From: Mesorhizobium sp. B2-4-15
GTDB taxonomy: Bacteria > Pseudomonadota > Alphaproteobacteria > Rhizobiales > Rhizobiaceae
Direction: 5' to 3'
Assembly: GCF_006658505.1 (NCBI RefSeq)
Contig: NZ_VFUZ01000033.1
Coordinates: forward strand, 1 to 56,791
DNA: 56,791 bases
Part shown: one piece after another, positions 1 through 9,112 of the stretch
How the letters are laid out: each line of letters begins with the position of its first letter
Numbering within the stretch: the first letter of the stretch is position 1
Notes under the pieces: model-generated
What the model was told of the DNA's origin: nothing
Databases searched by the model: none
Seen by the model: the letters and a program-made list of their open reading frames with translations, nothing else
Position numbers and translations under genes: made by a program

Positions 1-147
1 GCCTACGAGATGCGCCTAATGGCCGAGCGCTATGTCAGCGACGGCATGATCCCGCAGGCCGATGATGTTGTGCGGCTGACCAGTATTTTGGGCCGCCCCC
101 TGCACACCTATCGCGACTTTGCGGCCAGGGTCGCGAGCGCAGCCTAA
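1..147 (+). CDS. C-terminal end of an NmrA-like NAD(P)-binding protein (5' end outside window)
   Basis: The reading frame is open from base 1 and stops with TAA at 145-147, giving 48 residues. The segment reads like the tail of NmrA-type short-chain dehydrogenase relatives: a helix, then DDVVRLTSILGRPLHTYRDF, close to the usual 'LTGRPPRTFxDFA' ending. These proteins bind NAD(P)H and act either as oxidoreductases or as redox sensors, and the catalytic half lies outside the window. The integrase fragment that follows is on the other strand, so this gene sits at the edge of a rearranged stretch. The call rests on a short tail only. Confidence 0.45.
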   Translation, partial: AYEMRLMAERYVSDGMIPQADDVVRLTSILGRPLHTYRDFAARVASAA

Positions 148-195
148 GGGCCGCGCCATCCGCCTCTCGAAAACGACAAGGATGCCCGCCTGTGC

Positions 196-480
196 CTGGA
201 CCGGGCGTCCCGTCTTCTGCTGAACGACGATGGCGCGAGTTCGGATCTCCAGTCCCACAACCAGGTCGCGAATCCTGATCTTAATCAGGTCGCAGCCGCG
301 GAGCTTGCTGTCGATTGCCAAATCGAACAGCGCACGGTCGCGAACGCGTCTCTCGTGATCGAGGAAGAAGCGAACCGCCCAGATATGCTTCTGCGTAAGC
401 GGACGCTTTGTTCCGAGCTTCTTGCCGGCGCTCCAAGCGGCGCGCTCGCGCCCAGCGTCATCGTATTGAGAATGGCCCAT
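196..480 (-). pseudogene. truncated tyrosine recombinase (phage integrase family), N-terminal part only
   Basis: Reading from the ATG at 480, about 95 residues match the start of a rhizobial integrase-like protein. Recognisable stretches are RPLTQKHIWAVRF, then RDRALFDLAIDSKLRGCDL, then a basic segment ending QKTGRPVQ. In intact proteins this is followed by the catalytic R-H-x-x-R-H-Y domain. Here similarity stops near 196 and the frame runs on into the complement of the NmrA-like gene, so the catalytic tyrosine and most of the active site are absent. This is probably a remnant of an integration event and cannot be active as it stands. Confidence 0.6.
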
Positions 481-664
481 GTGAGTTCTCCTCGGCCTTG
501 ATTGGCCAGCGGAGAAACGGCGCCGCGATCCCACTGCTCGGGGGCCGACAGCGGATCGGCAGCTTTGAGCTCCGAAACCCAAAGAACGGACGTACAACTC
601 GAAGGGACCGAGGTCTCGGATTGGCCCTCAGCCGACATTCGGAATCGACGGGCGGGACCAGACG

Positions 665-1171
665 TCAACCCGTTTGGTCGGACAGACCCTCCGTGCCGGC
701 ACGATTGAGCGCAAGGCTGGGCTCCTGGGCGAAGAGTTCGGCGAGGAAATCGGCGAAGACCCGGACTTTGCTAGCGAGGAAGCGGCCCGCTGGCCGCACG
801 GCCGTGATTGCTAATGGCCTCGGCGCATAGTCCGTCAGGATGTCGCGCACTGCACCTGACGCAATCTCTGCTCCAAATAACCAACCGGGAGCATGAGCGA
901 TTCCGCTGCCGGACAGGACGGCGGCTCGTATTTGTTCCGCATCGTTGGTGCGGAAGGCGCACTTGGGATTATGCATGACGGGACCAAAGCGATCCCGGAA
1001 CCCCCATACGCGGGGCGAACCCTGCGGCGCGTATATGATACAGGAATGCTGTTCCAGTTCGGCCGGTATTGCCGGCTCGCCGTGAGCCTCGAGATAAGCG
1101 GGGGTCGCCACGGTTACGACCGGCTGGCCGGCGACAATGGGACTGTACGCCCCGGTCAGGGGGTTGGCGAA
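665..1171 (-). pseudogene. LysR-type regulator remnant, C-terminal effector-binding half
   Basis: The frame is open from an in-frame TGA at 1172-1174 to the stop at 665. It encodes the second half of a LysR substrate-binding domain: VATPAYLEAHGEP, then the block around RTNDAEQIRAAVLSGSGIAH, and a typical C-terminal helix VRVFADFLAELF. The N-terminal winged helix and the first half of the effector domain are missing, and no matching frame is seen upstream. A GTG at 1111 could start a 148-residue product, but without the DNA-binding domain it would not be a regulator. I read it as a broken gene. Confidence 0.65.
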
Positions 1172-1212
1172 TCATTCGGCAGATTTGCCCCCCGTTGGTT
1201 CATCAGCTTAAG

Positions 1213-1398
1213 TCAGCGGCCGGCCTCTTCCCGCCGCCGGGCGTCTTGGCTGTTCAGCCGATCGGCCATTCTGTCCGCATCATCGGCATTGAAGCCGACC
1301 ATGACCCTCTTATCAGACTCGGCGGGCTGGCCGGTGAAGACGTCGAAAACGGTCCAGCTGTCCGGATGGTCCATGCGAAGCGCGTAGCGATTTGCCAT
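1213..1398 (-). CDS. small conserved rhizobial protein of unknown function
   Basis: This 61-residue frame starts at the ATG at 1398. The sequence DSWTVFDVFTGQPAE followed by a short helix DDADRMADRLNSQDARRR resembles small proteins common in Mesorhizobium and Bradyrhizobium, in which a 'WTVFD(I/V)FTGQP' strand pair precedes a helical tail. No signal peptide, metal site or membrane segment is visible. A purine-rich stretch (aaagggacgcg) lies just before the start codon. No role is assigned. It sits between the LysR remnant and groEL, apparently as a single gene. Confidence 0.55.
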   Translation of the reverse strand: MANRYALRMDHPDSWTVFDVFTGQPAESDKRVMVGFNADDADRMADRLNSQDARRREEAGR

Positions 1399-1444
1399 AT
1401 CGCGTCCCTTTCATTTTCGCCCGGACCGTTGAATGTCGGTCGGT

Positions 1445-1570
1445 TCAGGCCTGCATAATGAAAAACACTGCCGCCAAGGCAACGACCGTCCATAGCACCA
1501 CGCCCGGCTTCCAAAACAGGCCCCTGGGTGACGAGAGACCTTTCCTCACGCTAGCCCCCACGTTCTTCAT
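1445..1570 (-). CDS. possible 41-residue single-pass membrane peptide
   Basis: Starting at the ATG at 1570, the frame gives 41 residues. The N-terminal half is basic (MKNVGASVRKGLSSPRG) and the C-terminal half is hydrophobic (PGVVLWTVVALAAVFFIMQA), which would fit a small tail-anchored protein. The same frame is open back to 1660, but that extension looks unlike protein. It is about 110 bp beyond the groEL stop on the same strand, so it could be read with groESL. Support is only the hydrophobic pattern, and it may be chance. Confidence 0.3.
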   Translation of the reverse strand: MKNVGASVRKGLSSPRGLFWKPGVVLWTVVALAAVFFIMQA

Positions 1571-1683
1571 GCTCCTGGATCTGGTCGACATCGCGGCAAC
1601 GGCGACCGGCGGCTTGACCCCAAGCCTGCCGAATACCGGAAGCAGTGTCGGTTCACGCACGGACTTCTCTTGACCCCGAGGTC

Positions 1684-3315
<1,632 letters not shown>

Positions 3316-3350
3316 TTTCTTATCCAGTTCGGGTTTTGGGAACAGCGAGA

Positions 3351-3689
3351 TCAGGCGGCCTTCTTGACCGCTCCGGCTTTGTCGGTGCTGACCATCTCGG
3401 TCTTGTCGATGATGCCCATGATGTCGGCTTCCTTCATGATCAGGAGGTCTTCGCCGTCGATCTTGACTTCCGTGCCCGACCATTTGCCAAACAGGATGAA
3501 GTCGCCCGCCTTGACGTCGAGCGCGATCAGCGCGCCATTTTTTTCGCGCGCACCTGGGCCGACAGCGATGACTTCGCCTTCCTGCGGCTTTTCCTTGGCA
3601 TTGTCGGGAATGATGATGCCGCCTTTGGATTTGGTGTCGCTTTCGGCGCGCCGGATGATGACGCGGTCGTGGAGTGGCCGGAATTTCAT
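3351..3689 (-). CDS. groES: 10-kDa co-chaperonin GroES
   Basis: This 112-residue GroES caps the GroEL cavity. It starts MKFRPLHDRVIIRRAESD and carries the mobile-loop region SKGGIIIPDNAKEKPQEG and the roof segment around VGPGAREKNG. Most family members are 95-104 residues long; this one has a short extra tail (STDKAGAVKKAA). It is the first gene of the groES-groEL operon. The CIRCE operator begins about 57 bp upstream of its start, which points to HrcA control. Confidence 0.97.
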   Translation of the reverse strand: MKFRPLHDRVIIRRAESDTKSKGGIIIPDNAKEKPQEGEVIAVGPGAREKNGALIALDVKAGDFILFGKWSGTEVKIDGEDLLIMKEADIMGIIDKTEMVSTDKAGAVKKAA

Positions 3690-3745
3690 TGGGGACTCTT
3701 TCTGGGGCCGTCATTGATGGCGACCTTACCCTGCCTATAGGCGCA

Positions 3746-3772
3746 TTGGCACTCGATAGATAGGAGTGCCAG
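3746..3772 (-). promoter_or_regulatory. CIRCE operator (HrcA binding site) of groESL
   Basis: The sequence is TTGGCACTC, a 9-base spacer, then GAGTGCCAG. The consensus is TTAGCACTC-N9-GAGTGCTAA, so the spacer is exact and the arms GGCACTC/GAGTGCC are perfectly complementary. It lies 57-83 bp upstream of the groES ATG, inside a region that becomes AT-rich on its upstream side, where the promoter should be. By family knowledge HrcA represses here until heat or misfolding titrates GroEL. No hrcA gene is in the window. Confidence 0.93.
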
Positions 3773-4185
3773 AATTAATTCTCGCGAATATCCAAGAAAT
3801 CGAGCAAAATAATTCGAGATCACAGAAACTCATTTCGTATTGAATGAAAAACTTCTGCCGCGTTGAATTTCACGGACGCCTATGTGTTATTCCAAAAGGG
3901 GTGAATAAAAGGCGTCGCGATCTTGTTTGGAACTCAATTGAGGCGCATATGTAAATTTCGTTGATTTGGTCGAGTTGGCTTTGTGTCAGAGCCCCACTCT
4001 TCACAACTGAATTCTCGAAAACGAGTGCATGCGCCGGTCCGGCGCACATTTCGTTCCGTTCGAACCCCTGGAATGACATCGACGCTGACCACGGATGGAC
4101 TGGCAGCGTCGGGCATCATTCCGGCGGTTCGAGTGGGAATGATACGGAATGCGCAGGCGCGCGTTTCCGCTGAAAGCCGCAACAA
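3773..4185. other. intergenic region with a nested 42-bp stem-loop (3875-3916)
   Basis: No gene is supported in this 413-bp stretch. It is AT-rich next to CIRCE (3773-3830). It contains a two-part inverted repeat: outer arms GACGCCT (3875-3881) and AGGCGTC (3910-3916), inner arms TTATTC (3887-3892) and GAATAA (3903-3908), with a 10-base loop. All 13 pairs are perfect, with an asymmetric bulge of 5 bases on one side and 1 on the other. No T-run follows on either strand, so it is not a simple terminator. Confidence 0.5.
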
Positions 4186-4449
4186 ATGACCAGCCGCACC
4201 ACACCAACTGTCGTTCGCTTCAAGTCGGCGTTTTCGCTGCCCGGCTTTGATGCACCGCAACCACCCGGAGAATATCGCGTCGATCATGACGAGGAGTCCC
4301 TGGAAGGGCCATCCCGGATCGCATGGCGCCGCATGACCACTTTCATTCACCTGCCGGCGATCTCCGCAAGCGGAGCTACGCAGCAGATGGTGCCAATCGA
4401 ACCGGCATGGCTCCGAGCCGCACTGGAGCAGGACCAGAGACAATCATGA
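4186..4449 (+). CDS. small conserved rhizobial protein of unknown function
   Basis: This is an 87-residue protein. The core VVRFKSAFSLPGFDAPQPPG, then YRVDHDEE and WRRMTTFIHLPA, looks like a family often seen in Rhizobiales, frequently as small genes next to each other. It has no signal peptide or membrane span and no enzyme motif I recognise. Its TGA overlaps the ATG of the next gene (ATGA at 4446-4449), which suggests translational coupling. No function is proposed. Confidence 0.65.
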   Translation: MTSRTTPTVVRFKSAFSLPGFDAPQPPGEYRVDHDEESLEGPSRIAWRRMTTFIHLPAISASGATQQMVPIEPAWLRAALEQDQRQS

Positions 4450-4874
4450 GAACCACAACCCTGATGCAACGCAACGCACGCCCGGTCCGCCGCGAAGCCG
4501 CAACGCATCTATTTGCCGTCGGACAGGCTGTCCGGCTGAAGGGCGGCTTCGGCACAGTCCCAAAGACTTCGGAAATCTACCGTATCACAGCCAAACTCCC
4601 GCCGAGGGGAGATTCGCCGCAATACCGCATCCGCAACGACAGCGAACTTCATGAACGGGTGGCGACGCAAGACAGTCTCGAACCGGTCGACACATCGCCG
4701 GGTGACAGCATAACGCTCATCGAAAGGACGTTTGAACGTGTCAAAGGGACAGAAACGCTCGAGCCGGGAGATCAAGAAGCCGAAGCAGGAAAGGTAACGC
4801 CCAGCCCTGAAAGCGCCTTCGGCAGCCAGGTCAAACTTGCTGCCCGTGCCGCGCGTAGCAAGGCCAAGGGTTGA
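4446..4874 (+). CDS. conserved rhizobial protein of unknown function
   Basis: This is a 142-residue protein starting at the ATG at 4446, chosen because it overlaps the preceding stop by four bases; the frame is open further upstream but that part overlaps the previous gene. The middle (GQAVRLKGGFG, YRITAKLPPRGDSPQYRIRN, ERVATQDSLEPV) resembles a small rhizobial family with a compact beta-rich core. The C-terminus is a low-complexity basic tail ending KLAARAARSKAKG. It is probably cytoplasmic and of unknown role, coupled to its upstream neighbour. Confidence 0.65.
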   Translation: MRTTTLMQRNARPVRREAATHLFAVGQAVRLKGGFGTVPKTSEIYRITAKLPPRGDSPQYRIRNDSELHERVATQDSLEPVDTSPGDSITLIERTFERVKGTETLEPGDQEAEAGKVTPSPESAFGSQVKLAARAARSKAKG

Positions 4875-4893
4875 GGACGCGGGACAGGCAGGG

Positions 4894-5142
4894 ATGACGA
4901 TGAAGATCGTGGTCGAGTTTTATCGCACCCGAGCCGCCGACGACGCGCATGCCCTGATCGGCCGCGAAGCGGCGGAAGCGGCCGACCTCGATGATGCGAT
5001 CGAAATCGCGCGGCGTTTGGCACAAACCCTAAACATGCCGCAGAGGCCAGACGCCATGATGATCGCCGATGCGAAAGGTGCAAAGCTCTATTCCGGCGTT
5101 CTCATCGGGGCGGTGATCAACGAGGAACGGCCAACATCATGA
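4894..5142 (+). CDS. small hypothetical protein, third gene of the 4.2-5.1 kb set
   Basis: This 82-residue protein starts MTMKIVVEFYRTR at 4894, 20 bp after the preceding stop; a second in-frame ATG follows at 4900. The pattern is a strand (KIVVEFYRTR), a helix (DLDDAIEIARRLAQTLN), then strands (DAMMIADAKGAKLYSGVLIG). It looks like a small alpha/beta protein of the kind often found beside the two genes before it. It has no catalytic motif and its function is unknown. Confidence 0.5.
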   Translation: MTMKIVVEFYRTRAADDAHALIGREAAEAADLDDAIEIARRLAQTLNMPQRPDAMMIADAKGAKLYSGVLIGAVINEERPTS

Positions 5143-5372
5143 GGGGCCATAACAACGAAAGCTTTCGGACCGCAACTTCGCCGCGCTTGCAGTCTGGGAA
5201 AATGAGGGCGGCGCGTCTGGGCTCGATTCTTTTGAACATCAGATGGCCGTCGAGTCGCAGTTGATCGTTCCTGCACCGATTTCCACGTGTCAGTGGAAGT
5301 CCGGCACACAAGGATGGGTGATGCCATGACCGACCTTAGTCGATCGGACGCTACGAGGTGGGCAAGATCTAC

Positions 5373-6191
5373 ATGCTGATCCGCTACGGCTATGAGATCA
5401 CGCTGACCTGCCAGCAACCGACCGCATTGGTATGCCTGCTATCGGTCCACGACGACCGCGCGGCGGACATCAGGATCCCTGAAGCGATCTTGACCACGCC
5501 CGATGTTCCGACATCGACCTACCATGATCTCTTTGGCAACAGGTGCCGGCGCTTTGTTGCCCCCGCGGGCGACCTGACTATGTGGGGCGATGCAACGATC
5601 GAGGACGACGGCAAGACAGATAGGCTGCTGCCAGCTGCCCGGGAAGTAGCCGTGTGGGATTTGCCGGACGGCTGCCTTGTCTACCTGATGGGCAGCCGCT
5701 ATTGCGAAACCGATCGTCTCAGCCAGACGGCATGGGACATGTTTGGCGCCACTGCCCCAGGTTGGGGCCGCGTGCAAGCAATCTGCGACTTCGTCCACGG
5801 TCATATTCAATTCGACTACATGCAGGCCAGATCGACGCGAACGGCGTTCGAGGCGTACCAGGAACGCATAGGCGTCTGCCGCGACTTCGCCCATCTCGCG
5901 CTGACTTTGTGCCGCTGCCTCAATATTCCTGCACGCTATGTCAACGGGCATCTCGGCGACATCGGAGTCCCGGTCGTCGACCCCATGGACTTCAGCGCCT
6001 GGATCGAGGTCTTCCTGGACGGTGCTTGGCATACTTTTGATCCGCGAAACAACACGCCCAGGATTGGCAGGATCGTCCTCGCCCGGGGCCGCGATGCGGC
6101 CGACATTCCGCTCATCAACTCCTTCGGCCCGCATGTTCTCAAAGGGTTTCGGGTCTGGACCTATGAAGTGCAGGACCTTCACCCTACATAA
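5373..6191 (+). CDS. transglutaminase-like cysteine-protease-fold protein
   Basis: This is a 272-residue protein with an N-terminal beta-rich domain (about 1-110) and a transglutaminase-like domain (about 130-250). I chose MLIRYGYEI at 5373 because this is the usual family start; a GTG-type extension to 5358 is possible. The catalytic cysteine is in ERIGVCRDFAHL (C169). The Asp is in WHTFDPRN (D223). The usual His of the HAWxEV motif is replaced by Ser (DFSAWIEVFL, S208), although H220 is close by. Members are thought to be peptidases or amide-bond enzymes. A short inverted repeat, TTCCAC/GTGGAA (5281-5298), lies in the leader. Confidence 0.88.
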   Translation: MLIRYGYEITLTCQQPTALVCLLSVHDDRAADIRIPEAILTTPDVPTSTYHDLFGNRCRRFVAPAGDLTMWGDATIEDDGKTDRLLPAAREVAVWDLPDGCLVYLMGSRYCETDRLSQTAWDMFGATAPGWGRVQAICDFVHGHIQFDYMQARSTRTAFEAYQERIGVCRDFAHLALTLCRCLNIPARYVNGHLGDIGVPVVDPMDFSAWIEVFLDGAWHTFDPRNNTPRIGRIVLARGRDAADIPLINSFGPHVLKGFRVWTYEVQDLHPT

Positions 6192-6466
6192 GCAATTTGC
6201 GGAGGGGCGCAGACTTTCGACTTGTTGAATGTGGGCGGCTGTTGGCGCCGAGCGGATCGTCTGCTCGTGGCGCTGCCGCAACTTCCAGCGCGGTTGCCTG
6301 CGAAGTCAGCTTTCAGGAAACAGCAAAGCTGATCTAAACGGCCGAGATGGGGCGCAAAGCTGCCATCCCTGAGAAGATGGTGCGATCGGCGAGTGGCGGA
6401 CTGGCTACTTGATTCGACTTTGGCGAACCGGTTCGCAAGCTATTGAATTATACGATTACGTTAGTT

Positions 6467-6564
6467 CCGGAGGGTGTAAGACTCCCAAAGAAAATCAATG
6501 GTTTAAGGGGATGGTTAGCCAACCCGTATGCTCCGTATGATCTCGTATGCTGGCGAACCTACGG
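6467..6564 (+). repeat. diverged direct repeat, left copy (partner at 51840-51937)
   Basis: About 98 bp, starting CCGGAGGGTGTAAGACT and ending CTGGCGAACCTACGG, aligns with 51840-51937 in the same orientation at roughly 80 percent identity by hand, with only a few 1-2 base gaps. Shared blocks include GAAAATC, AGCCAACCC, CGTATGA and CTCGTATG. It lies in a 480-bp stretch (6192-6670) that otherwise holds no gene I can support. The pair encloses about 45 kb of metabolic genes and may mark old island ends or be two copies of a dispersed element. Confidence 0.6.
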
Positions 6565-6670
6565 ACCAGGACGAGGATTAGACTAGTCGCAGGTCCGGCC
6601 AAGCCGTCGAAGTTCAAGGGAAGTCCGGCGCTCGGCCTTATTTCGCCGCGCTTTGGCTAATCGCTCGCCT

Positions 6671-6841
6671 CTAATGGTAGTAAATGTCCAACCTGTTGCA
6701 TTCAGCAATAGCTCGCGCGATGCCATTGGCAATACAGGCGCGCCTGCCTCTGGAACGGTGTGCAACCAATCGTGCGCGTGCTTGGGCTTTCGCGAATCCG
6801 TACTTGTCCACTAAGCGAACCGCTATCGTATGCACTTTCAT
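6671..6841 (-). CDS. possible small helical protein, unknown
   Basis: This is a 56-residue frame from the ATG at 6841. It reads MKVHTIAVRLVDKYGFAKAQ, then RGRRACIANGIARAIAEC. The pattern of an N-terminal helix, a Gly-containing turn and a helix with ARA.. repeats is reminiscent of small rhizobial proteins with a 'LVDRHG..A' start, but the match is loose. The frame is open further upstream to 6928. There is no clear ribosome binding site, and it may be a chance ORF. Confidence 0.25.
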   Translation of the reverse strand: MKVHTIAVRLVDKYGFAKAQARARLVAHRSRGRRACIANGIARAIAECNRLDIYYH

Positions 6842-6955
6842 GTCATACGACAGGCAGAGTTTCAGCTTTCCGGTGTTCGGATAAAATTTCATTTGAAACG
6901 ACTGCCCATCACAATCATCCCGGATCACTCGTCACGTACACTGTGGTGCCAGCGC

Positions 6956-7162
6956 CTATGAATGCTTGCCAAGAATTCTGGAGAAGACAAACGCCTGCGC
7001 GGATGCAGAAATTTCTCGGTTTCTGCTTTCATCTTGGAAAGCTATGAAAATCCTAGGCCAGAATGCTAGGATGAGAGCGCCTGCCACGACGGTCAGGATG
7101 GCCTTCAGGATCCAGGAATTACTTGATTGATTTGCATCCGCTGGCCGCCACAACTTGGACAT
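6956..7162 (-). CDS. small single-pass membrane protein at the end of ABC operon A
   Basis: This 68-residue frame starts at the ATG at 7162, only 4 bp after the TAA of the permease gene. A good Shine-Dalgarno sequence (AAGGGG) overlaps that stop codon. The product has a short polar N-terminus, one hydrophobic span (WILKAILTVVAGALILAF) and a charged C-terminus (QDESRNREISASAQAF). The spacing suggests it is translated with the transporter. I do not recognise the family. It might be a small accessory subunit of the permease, but that is inference from position. Confidence 0.5.
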   Translation of the reverse strand: MSKLWRPADANQSSNSWILKAILTVVAGALILAFWPRIFIAFQDESRNREISASAQAFVFSRILGKHS

Positions 7163-7166
7163 GTGA

Positions 7167-8051
7167 TTACCCCTTGATCGATCCCGCCATGAGGCCGCGC
7201 AGGAAGTATCGACCGGCGAAGACATATATTGCGAGCGTAGGTAGCGCGGTCATTACCACCGATGCCATGTCGACATTGTAGGCCTTCACGCCGGTCGTCG
7301 TGTTCACCACGTTGTTGAGGGCTACGGTCACCGGGACATTGTCGCCTGAAGTGAACGTGGTGCCGAAGATAAAATCGTTCCATATGTTCGTGAATTGCCA
7401 GATGATCGAGACGACAAAACACGGGATTGATATCGGCAGGATGACCCGCCAGAGTGTCTGATAAAAACCGGCGCCGTCGACCCTCGCCGCTTTTACAAGA
7501 TCGGACGGTAGCGAAAGAAAGTAATTGCGAAAAAACAGGGTCGTGAACGGAATGCCGTAGACGACGTGCACGGCGATCAGGCCAACCATTGTATTTGCAA
7601 TCCCGATGGCGCCCAGGGTTCGCGCCATCGGGATCAGGATAATCTGGAAGGGAATGAACACCCCGAACAGTAACATTGCAAATATCAGATCAGCGCCCCG
7701 GAATTTCCATTGGGTCAGCGCGTAGCCATTGAGGGCTCCAATGGCCGTGGACATCACCACGGCAGGCACGATCATCGCAATCGAGTTGACGAAGAAGCTC
7801 TTGATACCGGCACACCGCAAACCAATGCACGCCTCCGACCATGCCTGCCGCCATGGTTCAACCGTCCATCGTTGTGGAACCGACAGTATCGATCCGTTCC
7901 GGATGTCGTCGAGATCCTTGAGGGATGTCAACACGACCACAATGAGAGGCAGGAGATAAACGACCGCCATCACCGCCAGGCACGCATAGATAAAGACGCG
8001 TGCGACATGATGCGACGGCCCCCGCTGCAGAATGATCCCATCAGCCTTCAT
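7167..8051 (-). CDS. sugar ABC transporter inner-membrane permease (MalG type), system A
   Basis: This is the second membrane subunit of a carbohydrate ABC importer, about 294 residues with six expected spans. The EAA-type cytoplasmic loop that docks the ATPase is seen as DLVKAARVDGAGFYQTLWRVILP. I prefer the ATG at 8051 because AGGA lies about 8 bases upstream; the frame continues to an ATG at 8075 with no ribosome site. It overlaps the end of the other permease by 11 bp, which suggests coupling. The order binding protein, MalF-like, MalG-like is typical. No ATPase follows it; the nearest solitary one is at 25730. Confidence 0.95.
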   Translation of the reverse strand: MKADGIILQRGPSHHVARVFIYACLAVMAVVYLLPLIVVVLTSLKDLDDIRNGSILSVPQRWTVEPWRQAWSEACIGLRCAGIKSFFVNSIAMIVPAVVMSTAIGALNGYALTQWKFRGADLIFAMLLFGVFIPFQIILIPMARTLGAIGIANTMVGLIAVHVVYGIPFTTLFFRNYFLSLPSDLVKAARVDGAGFYQTLWRVILPISIPCFVVSIIWQFTNIWNDFIFGTTFTSGDNVPVTVALNNVVNTTTGVKAYNVDMASVVMTALPTLAIYVFAGRYFLRGLMAGSIKG

Positions 8052-8982
8052 TGCGGTTGTTCCTGATGTCGACATACAGGTAAGGCACGATGATCGCGGT
8101 TACTGTCATGAAGATCATGATCGCACTGGCGGCGCCCACCGCCATTTGATCGCGCCCAAAAGTTTGCGTGTACATGAAGGTCGCGGGCAGGTTGGTACTG
8201 TTTCCCGGGCCGCCCGATGTCAGGGCAACGACTAGATCGAAGCTCTTGACGGCTTGTTGCATCAAAATGACGCCGACAGTCATGAACGTCGGGCCCATTT
8301 GGGGTATGATGATCCGCCGATAGATTTGGACCGTCCCTGCGCCGTCCAACCTGGCAGCCTTGATGAGGTCATCGTCAATGCCCCTCAACGCTGCGAGAAA
8401 AAGCGCCATCACGAAGCCCGACGACTGCCATACGCCGGCGATGACGAGGGTGTAGATCGCGTATTGCGTGTTGACCAGCCAGTCAAACTTGAAGCTTTCC
8501 CAGCCCCACATGTGAACCATGCGCTCCAGTCCGAGACCTGGGTTGAGAATCCATTTCCATGCCGTTCCCGTGACGATGAAAGACAGCGCCATTGGGTAGA
8601 GATAGATGGTTCTGAGAAATCCCTCGGCACGGACCTTCTGATCGATCAGGATCGCCAGAGCGAGGCCGAAGGCCGTCGAAAACCCGATAAACAGAAAGCC
8701 GAATATGAATATGTTCGATACGGCAATATGCCAAATCGGATTGCTCCAGAGGCGTTCATACTGTTCGAAGCCAACGAACTGGTAAGTGGGCAGCATCTTG
8801 GAGGCGGTGAGCGAAATCACACCCGTCCACACCATGAAGCCATAGACAACGACAAGCACGACGACGACCGAGGGAGCCAGGGCAAGTTGCGACGCATTCT
8901 GGCCAAGCCATAGCCTCAGCCCGGCGCTGTTCTCACCGTGCCTGCCTGAAACACCTCTATATTCGGAAAGAGTCGTCGACAC
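8041..8982 (-). CDS. sugar ABC transporter inner-membrane permease (MalF/UgpA type), system A
   Basis: This 313-residue integral membrane protein is the first permease of system A. After a polar N-terminus it shows hydrophobic spans (VVVVLVVVYGFMVW and others) and the coupling loop DDDLIKAARLDGAGTVQIYRR. It pairs with the MalG-type subunit to form the channel for the sugar delivered by the binding protein at 9113. A 130-bp gap with an inverted repeat (8998-9050) separates it from the binding-protein gene. It is very similar in layout to the permease at 36620. Confidence 0.96.
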   Translation of the reverse strand: MSTTLSEYRGVSGRHGENSAGLRLWLGQNASQLALAPSVVVVLVVVYGFMVWTGVISLTASKMLPTYQFVGFEQYERLWSNPIWHIAVSNIFIFGFLFIGFSTAFGLALAILIDQKVRAEGFLRTIYLYPMALSFIVTGTAWKWILNPGLGLERMVHMWGWESFKFDWLVNTQYAIYTLVIAGVWQSSGFVMALFLAALRGIDDDLIKAARLDGAGTVQIYRRIIIPQMGPTFMTVGVILMQQAVKSFDLVVALTSGGPGNSTNLPATFMYTQTFGRDQMAVGAASAIMIFMTVTAIIVPYLYVDIRNNRNEG

Positions 8983-8997
8983 GGCTGGGCCTCTATG

Positions 8998-9050
8998 GCT
9001 GTTGCGGATTGCAGTGCTTGCTGGGCCGCCGCAGCGTGAGCGGCAACAGC
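8998..9050 (-). other. stem-loop between binding protein and permease genes, system A
   Basis: Arms GCTGTTGC (8998-9005) and GCAACAGC (9043-9050) are perfectly complementary and enclose 37 bases that are themselves GC-rich. The structure lies about 62 bp beyond the binding-protein stop and before the permease start. No U-run follows, so partial termination or protection of the upstream mRNA from 3' decay is more likely than full termination. An equivalent, stronger structure exists at the same place in system B. Confidence 0.4.
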
Positions 9051-9112
9051 TGCAGCAATGCCGCCGGCGCCCTCGAACAACTGATCGGGGACGCCGACTG
9101 GGTCGGGCGGAA

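Noticed and set aside
6467..6564. Possible tRNA gene or its 3' end within the repeat
   Set aside because: No T-loop GTTCGANTC, no cloverleaf arms and no CCA end could be found in either copy.
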